A DNA stretch of 64,000 bases, taken from NCBI RefSeq assembly GCF_963877135.1, contig NZ_CAWNSW010000080.1:175185-239184 (forward strand), in the 5' to 3' direction. Source of the DNA: Stenomitos frigidus_A. GTDB lineage: Bacteria; Cyanobacteriota; Cyanobacteriia; Leptolyngbyales; Leptolyngbyaceae. Made by a program: the position numbers and the translations under genes. This document shows, piece after piece, positions 63,421 through 64,000 of the stretch; positions within the stretch are counted from its first letter, which is position 1, and each line of letters starts with the position of its first letter. The notes under the pieces were generated by a model that had not been told where the DNA came from, made no database searches, and saw only the letters and a list, made by a program, of their open reading frames with translations.

Positions 63421-64000
63421 ATGGGGGCACGCTTACGCCTTTTTCTGAATGCTGCTGAAGAGCGCACTTTGTTTGAGCTTCGCACCGCGACCACCGTGCC
63501 GCAACGTGTGAAAGACCGAGCCACAGCGGTTCGTTTGAGTCATCACGGCATGTATGTCGAAAAAATAGCGGCTTTTCTCAACTGGAACGAGCGGACAGTG
63601 CGAGAAACCTTGCAGCGCTGGCAAGCGCGGGGACTGGGTGGACTCTGGGATGCGCCCCGACCCGGAGCGCAACGCCGCTGGCAACCGGAGGACATCGCGT
63701 ACCTAGAAGCGTGCTTACGAGATGACCAGCACACCTACAATAGCCAACAACTCGCTCACAAGTTAGCCACCGAGCGGCACGTGCAGTTGAGTGCCGACCA
63801 CCTCAGACAGGTACTCAAAAAAAAGGGGTGATTTGGAAGCGTACACGTCACAGTCACCGAGGCAAACAAGACCCGCTCGAAAAAGCGAAGAAACTGGCGG
63901 ACTTAGAGATGTTGCAATGGTCAGCCGCCGTGGGCGAAATCGACTTGTTCTATCTCGATGAATCCGGGTTTTCGCTGTGGATGCCGGTCGAGTACAGTTA
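63421..64000 (+). mobile_element. IS630-family transposase, two frames, cut by the window edge
   Basis: The first frame (63421-63831) reads MGARLRLFLNAAEERTLFEL, a helix-turn-helix region (RLSHHGMYVEKIAAFLNWNE) and RQVLKKKG-stop. An A8 run at 63817-63824 allows a -1 shift into VIWKRTRHSHRGKQDP and LFYLDESGFSLWMPVE, which carries the first Asp of the DDE transposase. The frameshift is typical of IS630. The element continues past 64000. Its left inverted repeat was not located. Confidence 0.85.

Larger units (their letters stand above)
49873..64000 (-). mobile_element. CAST-2: type V-K CRISPR-associated transposon, right end to window edge
   Basis: The right end at 49873 is followed by the homing crRNA, array, tracrRNA, cas12k, cvkR and cargo (a type I restriction-modification operon and others). 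The order fits V-K elements, whose cargo lies between cas12k/cvkR and tniQ-tnsC-tnsB. The other end and the transposase genes are beyond 64000. Confidence 0.85.

Noticed and set aside
49873..64000. tnsB, tnsC or tniQ within the window
   Set aside because: No ORF on either strand shows the transposase, AAA+ or TniQ patterns. They should lie outside. The IS630 transposase at 63421 is unrelated.

Overview
The window looks cyanobacterial. It is rich in the HIP1 octamer GCGATCGC, it encodes cyanobacterial families (a CcbP-like calcium-binding protein, a UPF0175/DUF3368 toxin-antitoxin pair, TPS/CHAT proteins), and it holds two CRISPR-associated transposon modules of type V-K, a subtype known from cyanobacteria. 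No species can be named from the sequence alone.

Layout. (1) 117-6979: a ribbon-helix-helix-like small protein, then a five-gene run: GHKL ATPase, two unrecognised proteins, a C5 DNA methyltransferase carrying an endonuclease III-like Fe-S tail, and a separate HhH-GPD glycosylase of the G:T mismatch (MIG) type. (2) 7186-20693: a NACHT-WD40 protein, a peptidoglycan-binding protein, a stand-alone nucleoside phosphorylase-like (PNP/MTAN) protein, a PNP remnant, a 1624-residue PNP-STAND-PAS-histidine kinase-receiver fusion, small genes and a toxin-antitoxin pair. (3) 20711-28238 (minus): a tightly coupled four-gene operon of ChlI/MoxR ATPase, vWA protein, PNP-degenerate CHAT protein and NACHT protein. 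(4) 28542-35870: a coupled MORC/MutL-like GHKL ATPase - Z1 helicase - PD-(D/E)XK - AIPR operon. (5) 35871-39662: gene-poor, partly decayed DNA. (6) 39663-43445: the effector end of a type V-K-like transposon (CAST-1). It holds an unusually large and divergent Cas12k-like protein, a tracrRNA-like region, a two-repeat CRISPR, a delocalised homing crRNA matching the adjacent tRNA-Cys, and a transposon end. (7) 43446-49872: a segment that looks like host DNA, with tRNA-Cys, a GT2-TPS-CHAT giant gene, a GNAT acetyltransferase and tRNA-Asp. (8) 49873-64000: a second, canonical V-K transposon (CAST-2), with its end next to tRNA-Asp, a homing crRNA matching that tRNA, a seven-repeat array, a tracrRNA, cas12k with one in-frame stop, the divergent repressor cvkR, and cargo. 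The cargo is a complete type I restriction-modification operon with extra genes, followed by an IS630 transposase cut by the window edge.

The main result is that two V-K CASTs face each other across about 6.4 kb. Each is inserted 61-66 bp from a GTN PAM in a tRNA gene, and each carries a short 17-18 nt spacer matching that tRNA. No tnsB, tnsC or tniQ lies in the window; they should lie beyond both edges. The defence-rich left part (117-39000) is therefore possibly cargo of CAST-1, but its left end is not visible. The effector of CAST-1 (825 residues against about 630 for Cas12k) and the PNP-centred signalling fusions are the best candidates for undescribed biology.
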